DNA of 8,129 nt, taken from the NCBI GenBank assembly GCA_021767985.1, contig JAASSH010000074.1, positions 1-8,129 on the forward strand, in the 5' to 3' direction. Positions 1-6,151 of this stretch are shown here, piece after piece. Both the position numbers and the translations under genes were made by a program. The notes beneath the pieces are model-generated. The model worked only from the letters and a program-made list of their open reading frames with translations, was not told the origin of the DNA and made no database searches. Origin of the DNA: Gammaproteobacteria bacterium (GTDB lineage Bacteria; Pseudomonadota; Gammaproteobacteria; GCA-001735895). Within the stretch, counting starts at the first letter, position 1. Every line of letters begins with the position of its first letter.

Positions 1-445
1 GCTCCTTGTAGCCGTGCAGTAAGCCGCCGGTGAGCTTGTAATACCACTGGTCGGATTCGAAGGCGCGCCATTTCTGGCCCAGGTACAGGTACTGGGAATC
101 CTGTCCGAAGGAATTGTCGAATATCGCCAGGCCCCAGAGACGGCTGCCCCCCAAACCGTTTTCGAACCCGAGCATGTTCTGGTCGTTAACGTGGTCGGGG
201 TCGGGATCGTAGTGGGTGGTATAAAGCGAGGTGTAAACATAGGATTCCTCGGCGTTAAGGGGTTTGAGTTCAGGAAACCACCGGGAGCCTGAATTTCCCT
301 CGGCCAGGGCGGGAGCGGCGAAAAGTGCCGTCAGGATTAAAAGCAGAGACGGCAATACAATCTTGCTAAGCCCTGGCCTTTGGTCAACGCTTACGATGCG
401 CCCGGTTTCCCGGGTTGTTCTTTGCTTTAGATCGAGATATACCAT
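1..445 (-). CDS. Outer-membrane-type exported protein, partial (3' end outside window)
   Basis: The reading frame runs off the left edge, leaving 148 N-terminal residues. The ATG at 443-445 has AAGG five bases upstream. A hydrophobic stretch at residues 28-48 (IVLPSLLLILTALFAAPALA) ends in an ALA site, so a signal peptide cut before EGNSG is likely, although about 27 residues precede its core. The mature part is rich in Tyr, Trp and Gly and carries TSLYTTHYDPDPDHVNDQNM, WGLAIFDNSFGQDSQYLYLG and YYKLTGGLLHGYKE. From memory these match a conserved gammaproteobacterial family often labelled 'sn-glycerol-3-phosphate transporter' without experimental support; the alternating aromatic pattern suits a small outer-membrane beta-barrel. 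What it transports or modifies cannot be told. It lies downstream of the 585-965 gene on the same strand, separated by 139 bp that could hold its own promoter. Export is fairly sure; the family name is moderately sure. Confidence 0.7.
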   Translation of the reverse strand, partial: MVYLDLKQRTTRETGRIVSVDQRPGLSKIVLPSLLLILTALFAAPALAEGNSGSRWFPELKPLNAEESYVYTSLYTTHYDPDPDHVNDQNMLGFENGLGGSRLWGLAIFDNSFGQDSQYLYLGQKWRAFESDQWYYKLTGGLLHGYKE

Positions 446-584
446 CGCCGCCTTGCTTCAGTTCAAACTAATCTATCGAAAACTATAGGCGTGGCCACTG
501 GAAAGCGATAATCCGCACACGCCAATCGCTTATCCGGCCGGTCGATATCAATATGCCTGCTCAGCACACGGCAGGTCAGGCAAG
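446..584. other. Intergenic region with two weak inverted repeats
   Basis: This gap separates the 585-965 gene from the outer-membrane-type gene on the same strand. It holds CCTGC/GCAGG arms at 556-560 and 571-575, just past the TAA of the upstream gene, and AAGCGAT/ATCGCTT arms at 503-509 and 525-531 around a 15-nt loop. Neither is followed by a T-run on the minus strand, so neither is a textbook terminator. A TATAGT hexamer on the minus strand near 483-488 could be a -10 element for the gene at 445, but no good -35 partner is visible. Confidence 0.35.
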
Positions 585-965
585 TTATTTGGTGCTGAAA
601 ACCCTGGCCCACTCCTCGGCCGACAGGAATTCCTTGAGACGGGCTCTTAGTTTTACGCTTCGGTTTTGCGACGCATACCATTCGAGATTGAGCGCTTCGA
701 GCGTCTGCTGTATCTGCCCTGAACCAGCCGCGTGATCTCGATAGAGGTCGCTCAAACTGTCGCCGGAGTCGATAAATATCTCGTTAAAATCTTTGACTTC
801 GGCCCTGAGCTCGTCCATCACCTGTTCGACCCCGGCAACGCGGGCGGGATCTTCGACCACCAGTTCGACCCGGTCGCCGATCAGGTCGACGCCGTTGGGG
901 GTAATCATCGAGCCGCCGAGCAGGCCTGCGCCGAGCAGAAGCGAGGTTAGAATCGTGGCATGCAT
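585..965 (-). CDS. Small exported or membrane-anchored helical protein, paralogue of its upstream neighbour
   Basis: This is a 126-residue protein of no family I can name. Residues 1-20 (MHATILTSLLLGAGLLGGSM) are hydrophobic and probably direct export; there is no clear AxA site or lipobox Cys, so it may stay anchored in the inner membrane. The rest is charged and looks mostly helical. DPAR sits at 39-42 and SAEEW at 115-119. The upstream lipoprotein has the same two motifs exactly the same distance apart, with further identities in between, which argues for tandem duplication. The ATG begins one base after the TAG of the upstream gene (TAG-C-ATG), so the two are surely co-transcribed and probably translationally coupled. 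The gene ends with TAA. A CpxP/Spy-like periplasmic helical fold is possible but only a guess. Confidence 0.8.
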   Translation of the reverse strand: MHATILTSLLLGAGLLGGSMITPNGVDLIGDRVELVVEDPARVAGVEQVMDELRAEVKDFNEIFIDSGDSLSDLYRDHAAGSGQIQQTLEALNLEWYASQNRSVKLRARLKEFLSAEEWARVFSTK

Positions 966-966
966 G

Positions 967-1413
967 CTAAATACCTCCCGCCGCGCGGTTGTAGATCATC
1001 TGGCGAGGGTTGAAATAATCGAGCTGGAACTCGGCGATCACCTGCCATTCTTCGGCGCTGGTCGCAGCCTTCATTTTTGCGACCAGTTCGATGAAGCGCA
1101 GCAGCTTTTGTGCGCGCTCGCGATTGTAGTAGTCGATCATTTCGATCATGATTTCGCGGCTTGAATCGTAGTCTGCATTGAGCGATTTCAGCTCGCGTCG
1201 GTACTGCTTCATCATCGCCGTGGTTTCCTCGACCAGGCGATCCCGCTCCTCGAGCAGCGCCAGCAGGCGTTCGGCCCGGGCCGGGTCGGCTACCGTCGCC
1301 TGGATCAGCGCGGTTTCGCTGGCACGCATTTGCACCGGGTCGGGAGCCGGCTTGCTGCAGCCAAGCACGGCAATCGTCATAACTGCGATCAGAGTCGTCT
1401 TCCTGAGTAACAC
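967..1413 (-). CDS. Small lipoprotein with DPAR/SAEEW motifs
   Basis: From a GTG start at 1411-1413 this is a 148-residue lipoprotein. MLLRKTTLIAVMTIAVLGC gives a basic n-region, a hydrophobic core and a lipobox (VLGC) with the lipidated Cys at 19. Ser at +2 suits outer-membrane sorting by Lol. The mature protein is charged and probably helical, with DPAR at 43-46, a Tyr/Arg-rich segment (IDYYNRERAQKLLRF) and SAEEW at 119-123. The frame stays open upstream to 1551, but that extension is Arg-rich and would bury the lipobox about 65 residues in. The GTG has GGAA seven bases upstream and a promoter-like sequence 22 bases further, so I prefer it. It is first in a two-gene unit with the 585-965 gene. 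The function is unknown; the pair may form a heteromeric envelope complex, which is inference. Confidence 0.82.
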   Translation of the reverse strand: MLLRKTTLIAVMTIAVLGCSKPAPDPVQMRASETALIQATVADPARAERLLALLEERDRLVEETTAMMKQYRRELKSLNADYDSSREIMIEMIDYYNRERAQKLLRFIELVAKMKAATSAEEWQVIAEFQLDYFNPRQMIYNRAAGGI

Positions 1414-1442
1414 GATACGATTCCATTGACTGGGTTCGGGAT

Positions 1443-1471
1443 ATTCTATACGCCGATCCCTGACCGCGAAA
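1443..1471 (-). promoter_or_regulatory. Candidate sigma-70 promoter of the lipoprotein pair
   Basis: On the minus strand, TTTCGC (1466-1471, 3 of 6 to TTGACA) is followed after 17 bp by TAGAAT (1443-1448, 5 of 6 to TATAAT). The predicted transcript start is near 1436, leaving about 22 nt of leader before the GTG at 1413. The -10 is good and the -35 poor. Confidence 0.35.
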
Positions 1472-1521
1472 GCATATGCGGCCCGGCGCGGTGTGTGTCG
1501 AGCAGCGCGCCGTAGTTCAGC

Positions 1522-1545
1522 ATCCGGCTGCATCAAGCGCCGGAT
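1522..1545. repeat. 7-bp inverted repeat in the divergent intergenic region
   Basis: ATCCGGC (1522-1528) and GCCGGAT (1539-1545) are perfect complements around a 10-nt loop. They lie between the divergent lipoprotein and aldo/keto reductase genes. The repeat could be an operator for either side or a chance GC-rich dyad; there is no T-run, so it is not a terminator. Confidence 0.35.
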
Positions 1546-1620
1546 TGCCATCGGTACTTTTCGCCGGCATTCCGCCGACGCGGGAAATTTAGCGAAAATA
1601 TTCTAAACTTCCTGGCAGTG

Positions 1621-2454
1621 ATGAAAAACGTGAACCTGCCATCGGGAAACAGCATGCCGGCATTCGGGCTCGGCACCTGGCGCATGGGCGAGCATCCGGA
1701 CCAGTTTCAGCACGAAGCGGACGTGATTCGCGCCGCGCTCGATATGGGCGTCACGCTGCTCGACACCGCCGAAATGTACGGCGAGGGCGGCGCCGAGGAA
1801 GTGATCGGCGAAGCGATTCGCGGCCGCCGTGACGAGCTTTTCCTGGTCACCAAGTTTTACCCGCACAACGCGAGCCGCCACGGCGTTATGGAGGCCTGCG
1901 AACGCAGTCTGCGGCGCATGGATTGCGACAGCATCGACCTCTACCTGCTGCACTGGCCGGGCAGCGTGCCGCTGTCGCAAACCTTCGAGGCGCTGCACGA
2001 ACTGCAGGCGCAGGGCAAGATTCGCGACTTCGGTGTCAGTAATTTCAATCTTGCCGACCTCGAGAAAATTCCCGAGACCGACCAGACCATGCTGGGCTGC
2101 AACCAGGTGTTTTACAACCTCGCGCATCGCGAAGTCGAGTGGGAAGTGTCCGCCTGGTGCCGCGAACGCGGTATCCCGGTAATGGCTTATTCGCCGCTGG
2201 ACCAGGCGAGCTCGCTGCTGCATTCCGAGGCGATAGCCGGGATTGCCGACAAGCACGCGGCCAGCCCGGCGCAAATTGCGCTGGCCTGGTTGTTACACCA
2301 GCCGGATACGGTCGTGATCCCCAAGTCGGCGCGCGCAGCGCGCATCCAGGAAAACCTCGACGCGGTAGCGATTGAGCTCAGTGATAAAGACCTGTCCGCA
2401 CTCGACAATGCCTTTCCGGCACCCGACCAGCCGGTGAGGCTGGGCATGCGCTAG
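1621..2454 (+). CDS. Aldo/keto reductase, YeaE-like (methylglyoxal reductase type)
   Basis: A complete 277-residue NADPH-dependent TIM-barrel oxidoreductase of the aldo/keto reductase superfamily. The catalytic tetrad is Asp48 and Tyr53 in LLDTAEMYGEGG, Lys78 in FLVTKFYP and His111 in YLLHWPG. The N-terminal GLGTWRMGE, the central GKIRDFGVSNFNLADL and the C-terminal cofactor segment VVIPKSARAARIQENLDA are all in place. The pattern TW-MGE, DTAEMY--GGAE, LYLLHW-GS and PVMAYSPL-Q matches my memory of E. coli YeaE, which reduces methylglyoxal and other aldehydes; orthology and substrate are inferred. The ATG at 1621 is preferred to the adjacent GTG at 1618; neither has a strong Shine-Dalgarno. 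The gene diverges from the lipoprotein pair, with 207 bp between. The next gene starts 137 bp downstream and has its own promoter-like sequence, so this may be a single transcript. Confidence 0.92.
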   Translation: MKNVNLPSGNSMPAFGLGTWRMGEHPDQFQHEADVIRAALDMGVTLLDTAEMYGEGGAEEVIGEAIRGRRDELFLVTKFYPHNASRHGVMEACERSLRRMDCDSIDLYLLHWPGSVPLSQTFEALHELQAQGKIRDFGVSNFNLADLEKIPETDQTMLGCNQVFYNLAHREVEWEVSAWCRERGIPVMAYSPLDQASSLLHSEAIAGIADKHAASPAQIALAWLLHQPDTVVIPKSARAARIQENLDAVAIELSDKDLSALDNAFPAPDQPVRLGMR

Positions 2455-2539
2455 TTGAGGCCTGGTCCCTAAGGCAGCTTCGCCGCTTTCTTCACCTGGC
2501 ATGGCAGTGCACCCGGATCGAAACTGTCGGAATCATCCT

Positions 2540-2569
2540 TTGAAATGGTAGTATCTGGCCCTGGCTAAT
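2540..2569 (+). promoter_or_regulatory. Weak candidate promoter of the PEP mutase/isocitrate lyase-family gene
   Basis: TTGAAA (2540-2545, 5 of 6 to TTGACA) and GCTAAT (2564-2569, 4 of 6) are separated by 18 bp. The predicted transcript start is near 2576, about 16 nt before the ATG at 2592. The spacing and short leader are acceptable but not compelling. Confidence 0.28.
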
Positions 2570-2591
2570 TTTTCGGGGCGGATGCAATACC

Positions 2592-3449
2592 ATGAACTCT
2601 CAAACCCGTCGGCGCAGGCTGCGCGACATCTTTAATGGCGATCGTTGTATTCATCCCGGGTCGGTTTACGATCCGCTGTCGGCGCGCGTGGCCGAGGACC
2701 TGGGCTTCGAGGCCGGCATGTTCGCGGGCTCCACCGCATCGCTCACGGTACTGGGCGACCCCGACATTATTCTGCTGACGCTCTCCGAGTTTGCCGGCCA
2801 GGCGCATCGCATTTGCCGCGCCGGCGAATTGCCGTTGATCGTCGATGCCGATCACGGCTATGGCAACGCCCTCAACGTCAAGCGCACCGTCGAAGAACTC
2901 GAAACGGCGGGTGTGTCCTGCCTGACGATCGAGGATACGCTGCTGCCGAAGCGCTTCGGCGCCACGGGTACCGAGTTTTTATCGGTAGAAGAGGGCGTCG
3001 GCAAGATGAAGGCGGCGCTGGCCGGGCGCCAGGATCCCGATCTGATCGTGCTCGGCCGCACCAGCGCGGTTGGCGTCAACGGGATCGATGACGGCATCCG
3101 GCGCGCGCGCGCCTACCTCGATACCGGTGTCGACGGCATCATGTTCGTCGGCGTCAAGACGCGCGCCGAACTGGAGGCGATTGCCGCCGAGATCGAGTCG
3201 CCGATCATGCTCGGTGGCTCCGGCCCTGAACTGAAAGATCCGGACTACCTGGCGCAACACGGGGTGCGGATTTCATTGCAGGGGCACCAGCCGATCATGG
3301 CGGCGGTGCAGGCGATGTATACCACGCTCAAGGCGCTGCGCGACGGCAGCCCGCCGTCCGAGCTCGAGGGTGTCGCTTCGGCAGAACTGATGAAACAGCT
3401 AACCCGTGGCGCGCGGTACCAGGCCTGGCAGGATGAATTCCTCTCCTGA
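2592..3449 (+). CDS. PEP mutase/isocitrate lyase-superfamily enzyme, PA4872-type oxaloacetate decarboxylase
   Basis: A 285-residue cytosolic alpha/beta-barrel enzyme. Diagnostic segments are HPGSVYDPLSARVAEDLGFE, the metal/substrate loop IVDADHGYGNALNVKRT (Asp85, Asp87), LTIEDTLLPKRFG (Glu114, Asp115), VLGRTSA (Arg156) and the C-terminal LQGH (His232). The order and spacing match my memory of Pseudomonas PA4872, a Mg-dependent oxaloacetate decarboxylase of this superfamily, in which Arg159 and His235 mark the subgroup; the constant offset of three residues supports the match. The Cys-containing loop of true isocitrate and methylisocitrate lyases is absent, so those activities are unlikely. 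The segment IMLGGSGPELKD and the change of ARTNA to GRTSA differ from what I recall of PA4872, so the substrate could be a related 2-oxo acid. The ATG has a G-rich run (GGGGCGGA) about nine bases upstream. It is alone or loosely grouped with its neighbours. Confidence 0.85.
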   Translation: MNSQTRRRRLRDIFNGDRCIHPGSVYDPLSARVAEDLGFEAGMFAGSTASLTVLGDPDIILLTLSEFAGQAHRICRAGELPLIVDADHGYGNALNVKRTVEELETAGVSCLTIEDTLLPKRFGATGTEFLSVEEGVGKMKAALAGRQDPDLIVLGRTSAVGVNGIDDGIRRARAYLDTGVDGIMFVGVKTRAELEAIAAEIESPIMLGGSGPELKDPDYLAQHGVRISLQGHQPIMAAVQAMYTTLKALRDGSPPSELEGVASAELMKQLTRGARYQAWQDEFLS

Positions 3450-3551
3450 ATGGATTTGGTGACAAATGCGTCTCGTGCGCATTACCATCGGCCGTTGGAT
3501 GACTTCCCCGGGCAGGGTAAATTGAGACCTATGGCGGCTCGACCATCTGGA

Positions 3552-3580
3552 TTGGCAAGAATGTTGTTGCAAATGATAAT
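3552..3580 (+). promoter_or_regulatory. Sigma-70-like promoter of the DUF1207-like gene
   Basis: TTGGCA (3552-3557, 5 of 6 to TTGACA) and GATAAT (3575-3580, 5 of 6 to TATAAT) are separated by exactly 17 bp. The predicted transcript start is near 3587. The -10 element lies inside the Fur-box palindrome, the usual arrangement for Fur repression. If it is used, translation must begin at or after 3609, which decides against the longer open frame. Confidence 0.6.
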
Positions 3581-3586
3581 CATTTG
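3570..3586. promoter_or_regulatory. Fur box
   Basis: CAAATGATAATCATTTG is a perfect odd palindrome with 8-bp arms around a central A at 3578. The core AATGATAATCATT (3572-3584) equals the centre of the classical 19-bp Fur consensus GATAATGATAATCATTATC. Over the full 19 positions I count 14 matches. Such an AT-rich perfect palindrome is unlikely by chance in GC-rich DNA. Fur bound to Fe(II) here would cover the -10 hexamer, so the downstream gene should be derepressed when iron is scarce. Confidence 0.8.
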
Positions 3587-3611
3587 TCACCGACCCTTTT
3601 CGTTCTTTTTG

Positions 3612-4466
3612 ATGATGTTGATTTTGGGTGCCTGTTTGATCGGTAGCCGGGCCGTTGCAAGTGAGGGAGGAAGCGACAATCAGACGACTGAAAGTAAGTT
3701 AGTAATCATACCGCCCGCCGATTTTTATCCCTACTATTTAGCCGATCCTCGCCGTGCCAGGACCTCCATCGGCCTGGTTAGAATGATCGATAACGGTATC
3801 GAGGAGACAGGTGACACGCGGTTTAATCACAGCCTGGGACGACGTTTCGGTCTTCTGCGTTTCGGCGATGAGCAAAGCTACAGCGCCTGGCAACTTGATC
3901 TTGAAGTTGGTTACTTCACCAACTTCGATATCGAGGACAAGACGGATAACATCGGCTGGGATGGAATTTATGGTTTGCTGCTTTCGCGCCGATTGTCGCC
4001 AGACTTTTTTGTTCGTTTTGGCACGCTGCACGATTCCGCTCACCTGGGTGATGAGTACATCGAGGAAACCGGCCGAGAGCGCATTCGTTACACGCGTGAG
4101 GAGCTCGTGGCCGGTTTTGCCTGGCTGCCATCACCGAGATCGAAGCTGTACACCGAACTGGGTTGGGCATGGCATCCCAGAGATGAGATGGACCCGCTTC
4201 GCTGGCAGTTTGGTGCCGAATATTACGGCGCCGAGAATGACCTTTATCTGGGTTTGCCATGGTATGTCGCAACCGACCTGGGCCTGTTTGAAGAACGGGA
4301 TTGGGAGCCGGCCGTTACACTGCAGGTAGGCTTGATCTATGCGACGGGTAACGCGACCGAAAGATATCGCTTCGTGCTGGAAGCTTACGATGGCCGATCG
4401 GTAATGGGCGAGTTTTCCTTCGAGGACGAGTCTTACGTATCAATCGGCGTGCATTACGATTATTGA
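3612..4466 (+). CDS. DUF1207-like outer-membrane beta-barrel protein, predicted Fur-regulated
   Basis: From the tandem ATGATG at 3612 this is 284 residues, with a short signal-like segment (LILGACLIGSRAVA) and an AVA/S site near residue 16. The mature part resembles DUF1207 proteins: YYLADPRRAR at 41-50, repeated strand-like segments rich in Tyr, Trp and Phe, the signature HDSAHLGDEY at 140-149, an LEAYDGRS segment and a C-terminal aromatic end (HYDY), all fitting an outer-membrane barrel. The role of the family is unknown to me. The frame is open back to 3450, directly after the previous stop, with other ATGs at 3531, 3561 and 3573. I chose 3612 because a promoter with a Fur box precedes it and because rare codons (AGA, CGA, ATA) cluster upstream. 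Against it, there is no Shine-Dalgarno and no basic residue before the hydrophobic core. A 3573 start would give MIIICHRPFSFF before the same core, a better-looking signal peptide. Confidence 0.75.
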   Translation: MMLILGACLIGSRAVASEGGSDNQTTESKLVIIPPADFYPYYLADPRRARTSIGLVRMIDNGIEETGDTRFNHSLGRRFGLLRFGDEQSYSAWQLDLEVGYFTNFDIEDKTDNIGWDGIYGLLLSRRLSPDFFVRFGTLHDSAHLGDEYIEETGRERIRYTREELVAGFAWLPSPRSKLYTELGWAWHPRDEMDPLRWQFGAEYYGAENDLYLGLPWYVATDLGLFEERDWEPAVTLQVGLIYATGNATERYRFVLEAYDGRSVMGEFSFEDESYVSIGVHYDY

Positions 4467-4506
4467 TCTTTAAGCACTGGGACTGCCGAGGCACAAAGAT
4501 TTCTAC

Positions 4507-6081
4507 TTAGCTCTGGGCGAAGTAATTCTGCAGGAAGGTTTCGAACGAGATATCGTCAGTGCGCTCGATCTCGTGCTGGCGCTCGATCGAGCGTTGCGCC
4601 TGCTGCTCGAAGTCAGCCAGTTTATCGGCCTCCAGCGGCCGCTCGGCAAATCCCTGCTGGTGCTCGCGCGACTTGCGCAGGGCGAAATGGTAAAACTCTT
4701 CCTTGTTCTCGGCCATGTCCGCGAGCATTCTCGCCGACGGCGTCAGGTCCGGATCCGCGATCTTGGCGCGCTGTGTTTGCAGCGCATCGCCGTAGCAGTG
4801 CCTGCCGGCACTCTTGTCCAGCAGGTCGCAAGCGGCCGCCATCTGCTCGAAAATCTCGTTGGCCCAGTCGCGCAGCAGCACTTCGCCGCCGACGCGCCTC
4901 AGTTTTAACTGCGGGTCGCGACCGCGCACGGCCACCTCGTTGATATTGTGTTTGATAGCGGCCAGTTCGTCGTCGTTATAGGGTTCGCTGGGCGTCAACA
5001 GGCTGAACAGCAGGAACGATTCGAGGAAGCGCATCTGCTCTTCGCTGATGCCGAGCGGCTGGTAGGCGTTGACGTCGAGCGAGCGCAGCTCGATATAGGC
5101 GACACCGCGCCTGGCCAGCGCCAAACTCGGTTTTTCCTCGCCCTGCAAAATCTGCTTCGGTCGTACGCTCGAGTAATACTCGTTTTCGATTTGCAGGATA
5201 TTGGCGTTGAGCTGCTGCCATTTGCCGTCCCTGACCATGTCGATTTTTTCGTACTCGGGGTAGGGCGTCGAAATCGCGTGCGTCAGGCTGTCGACGTAGC
5301 CTTGCAGGCTGTTGTAGTCGACCCTGATCCCGGCTTCGCCTTCCTTGTTGTTCTGGTAACCGATGTCGCCCACGCGCAGCGAGGTCGCGTAGGGTGCGTA
5401 GTAAGAATATTCCTGCCACTTCTCGAGCGAGGTCGGGGCGGCCTGCAGGAATGACGCGCAGATCGCGGGTGAGGCGCCGAACAGGTAGGGTACCAGCCAG
5501 CCGAATCGCTGCAGGTTGCGCACCATGCCTATATAGGATTCGGAAATAAAGCTGCGCGCATCGCTTTCGTCGCCGACTACCGACTGGAACTGTGACCAGA
5601 ATTCCTCGGGGTAGGAATAATTGAAATGCACCCCGGCGATGGCTTGCATCATGCGCCCGTAGCGGTGCCCGAGCCCGCGGCGATAAGCGGTTTTCATTTG
5701 CGCCGCGTTGGACGTGCCGTACTGCGCGATGCGAATACTGGCATCGCCCTCGACCACGCAGGGCATGCTGGTGGCCCACAGGATTTCGTCATCGAGCTGG
5801 CTGTAAACGAAACGGTGCGTGTCGTCGAGGAACTGCAGGGTGTCGGCAAAATGGTTAAACGGCGGGGTAACGAATTCCAGCAGGGCTTCCGAGTAATCGG
5901 TGGTGATGCTCGGGTGCGTCAGCGCGGAACCGAGCCCGGCCGGGTGCGGCGTCTGCGAGATACTGCCGCCGACCGCAACGCGCAGGCTTTCCTTTTCGAG
6001 GCCGACCTTGCGGCCCTGTAAAACCTTCTTGACGTCGCTGTTCAATAAATGCACGACGCGTTGTTCGATAGCGGGGTTCAA
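4507..6081 (-). CDS. gshA: Glutamate-cysteine ligase (gamma-glutamylcysteine synthetase)
   Basis: A complete 524-residue cytosolic enzyme (E. coli form 518) that joins L-glutamate and L-cysteine using ATP, the first and rate-limiting step of glutathione synthesis. It is collinear with E. coli GshA as I recall it: GLEKESLR at 27-34 with Glu29 as probable metal ligand, LGSALTHPSITTDYSEALLE at 50-69, SMPC, AQYGTSN, GVHFNYS, RFGWLVPYLFGASPAICASF, YATSLR, LQIENEYYSSVRPK, and AYIELRSLDVN near the middle. The start is TTG at 6079-6081, with AGGA seven bases upstream and a promoter-like sequence beyond. The first downstream ATG would delete conserved sequence, and the 22 residues before the first conserved Gly match the E. 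coli spacing. E. coli gshA is also reported to start with TTG. It follows the deiminase-like gene on the same strand with 78 bp and a hairpin between. It converges on the DUF1207-like gene, 40 bp away. Confidence 0.97.
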   Translation of the reverse strand: MNPAIEQRVVHLLNSDVKKVLQGRKVGLEKESLRVAVGGSISQTPHPAGLGSALTHPSITTDYSEALLEFVTPPFNHFADTLQFLDDTHRFVYSQLDDEILWATSMPCVVEGDASIRIAQYGTSNAAQMKTAYRRGLGHRYGRMMQAIAGVHFNYSYPEEFWSQFQSVVGDESDARSFISESYIGMVRNLQRFGWLVPYLFGASPAICASFLQAAPTSLEKWQEYSYYAPYATSLRVGDIGYQNNKEGEAGIRVDYNSLQGYVDSLTHAISTPYPEYEKIDMVRDGKWQQLNANILQIENEYYSSVRPKQILQGEEKPSLALARRGVAYIELRSLDVNAYQPLGISEEQMRFLESFLLFSLLTPSEPYNDDELAAIKHNINEVAVRGRDPQLKLRRVGGEVLLRDWANEIFEQMAAACDLLDKSAGRHCYGDALQTQRAKIADPDLTPSARMLADMAENKEEFYHFALRKSREHQQGFAERPLEADKLADFEQQAQRSIERQHEIERTDDISFETFLQNYFAQS

Positions 6082-6088
6082 TTTATCG

Positions 6089-6092
6089 TCCT
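6089..6092 (-). promoter_or_regulatory. Ribosome binding site of gshA, deciding a TTG start
   Basis: AGGA on the minus strand (6092 down to 6089) lies seven bases before TTG at 6081. No ATG or GTG in frame lies nearby upstream, so this site fixes the unusual start codon. Confidence 0.7.
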
Positions 6093-6110
6093 GAAGTGTG
6101 GCTGAGCGTG

Positions 6111-6139
6111 ATTGTGCCTAGGTCGTCGGGCGGATGCAA
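6111..6139 (-). promoter_or_regulatory. Candidate sigma-70 promoter of gshA
   Basis: On the minus strand, TTGCAT (6134-6139, 4 of 6 to TTGACA) and CACAAT (6111-6116, 4 of 6 to TATAAT) are separated by 17 bp. The predicted transcript start near 6104 gives a leader of about 22 nt that contains the AGGA site. Position and spacing support independent transcription of gshA. Confidence 0.45.
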
Positions 6140-6151
6140 AAGTTTCAGAGC

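Noticed and set aside
264..488. Short plus-strand frame at 264-488
   Set aside because: It is antisense to the signal-peptide region of the outer-membrane-type gene and has no ribosome binding site or domain.
1603..2274. Minus-strand open frame of 223 codons
   Set aside because: It is antisense to the aldo/keto reductase, whose catalytic tetrad is complete on the plus strand.
4466..4500. ATCTTT/AAAGAT arms as a bidirectional terminator between the convergent DUF1207-like gene and gshA
   Set aside because: The stem is only 6 bp and AT-rich with a 23-nt loop and no internal pairing, too weak to call.
4948..5454. Plus-strand open frame of 168 codons inside gshA
   Set aside because: It is antisense to conserved GshA sequence and has no family features.
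1621..6081. A joint methylglyoxal/glutathione detoxification cluster (YeaE-like reductase plus gshA)
   Set aside because: The genes are on opposite strands, about 2 kb apart, separated by two unrelated genes, and gshA has its own promoter-like sequence. Proximity alone is not evidence.
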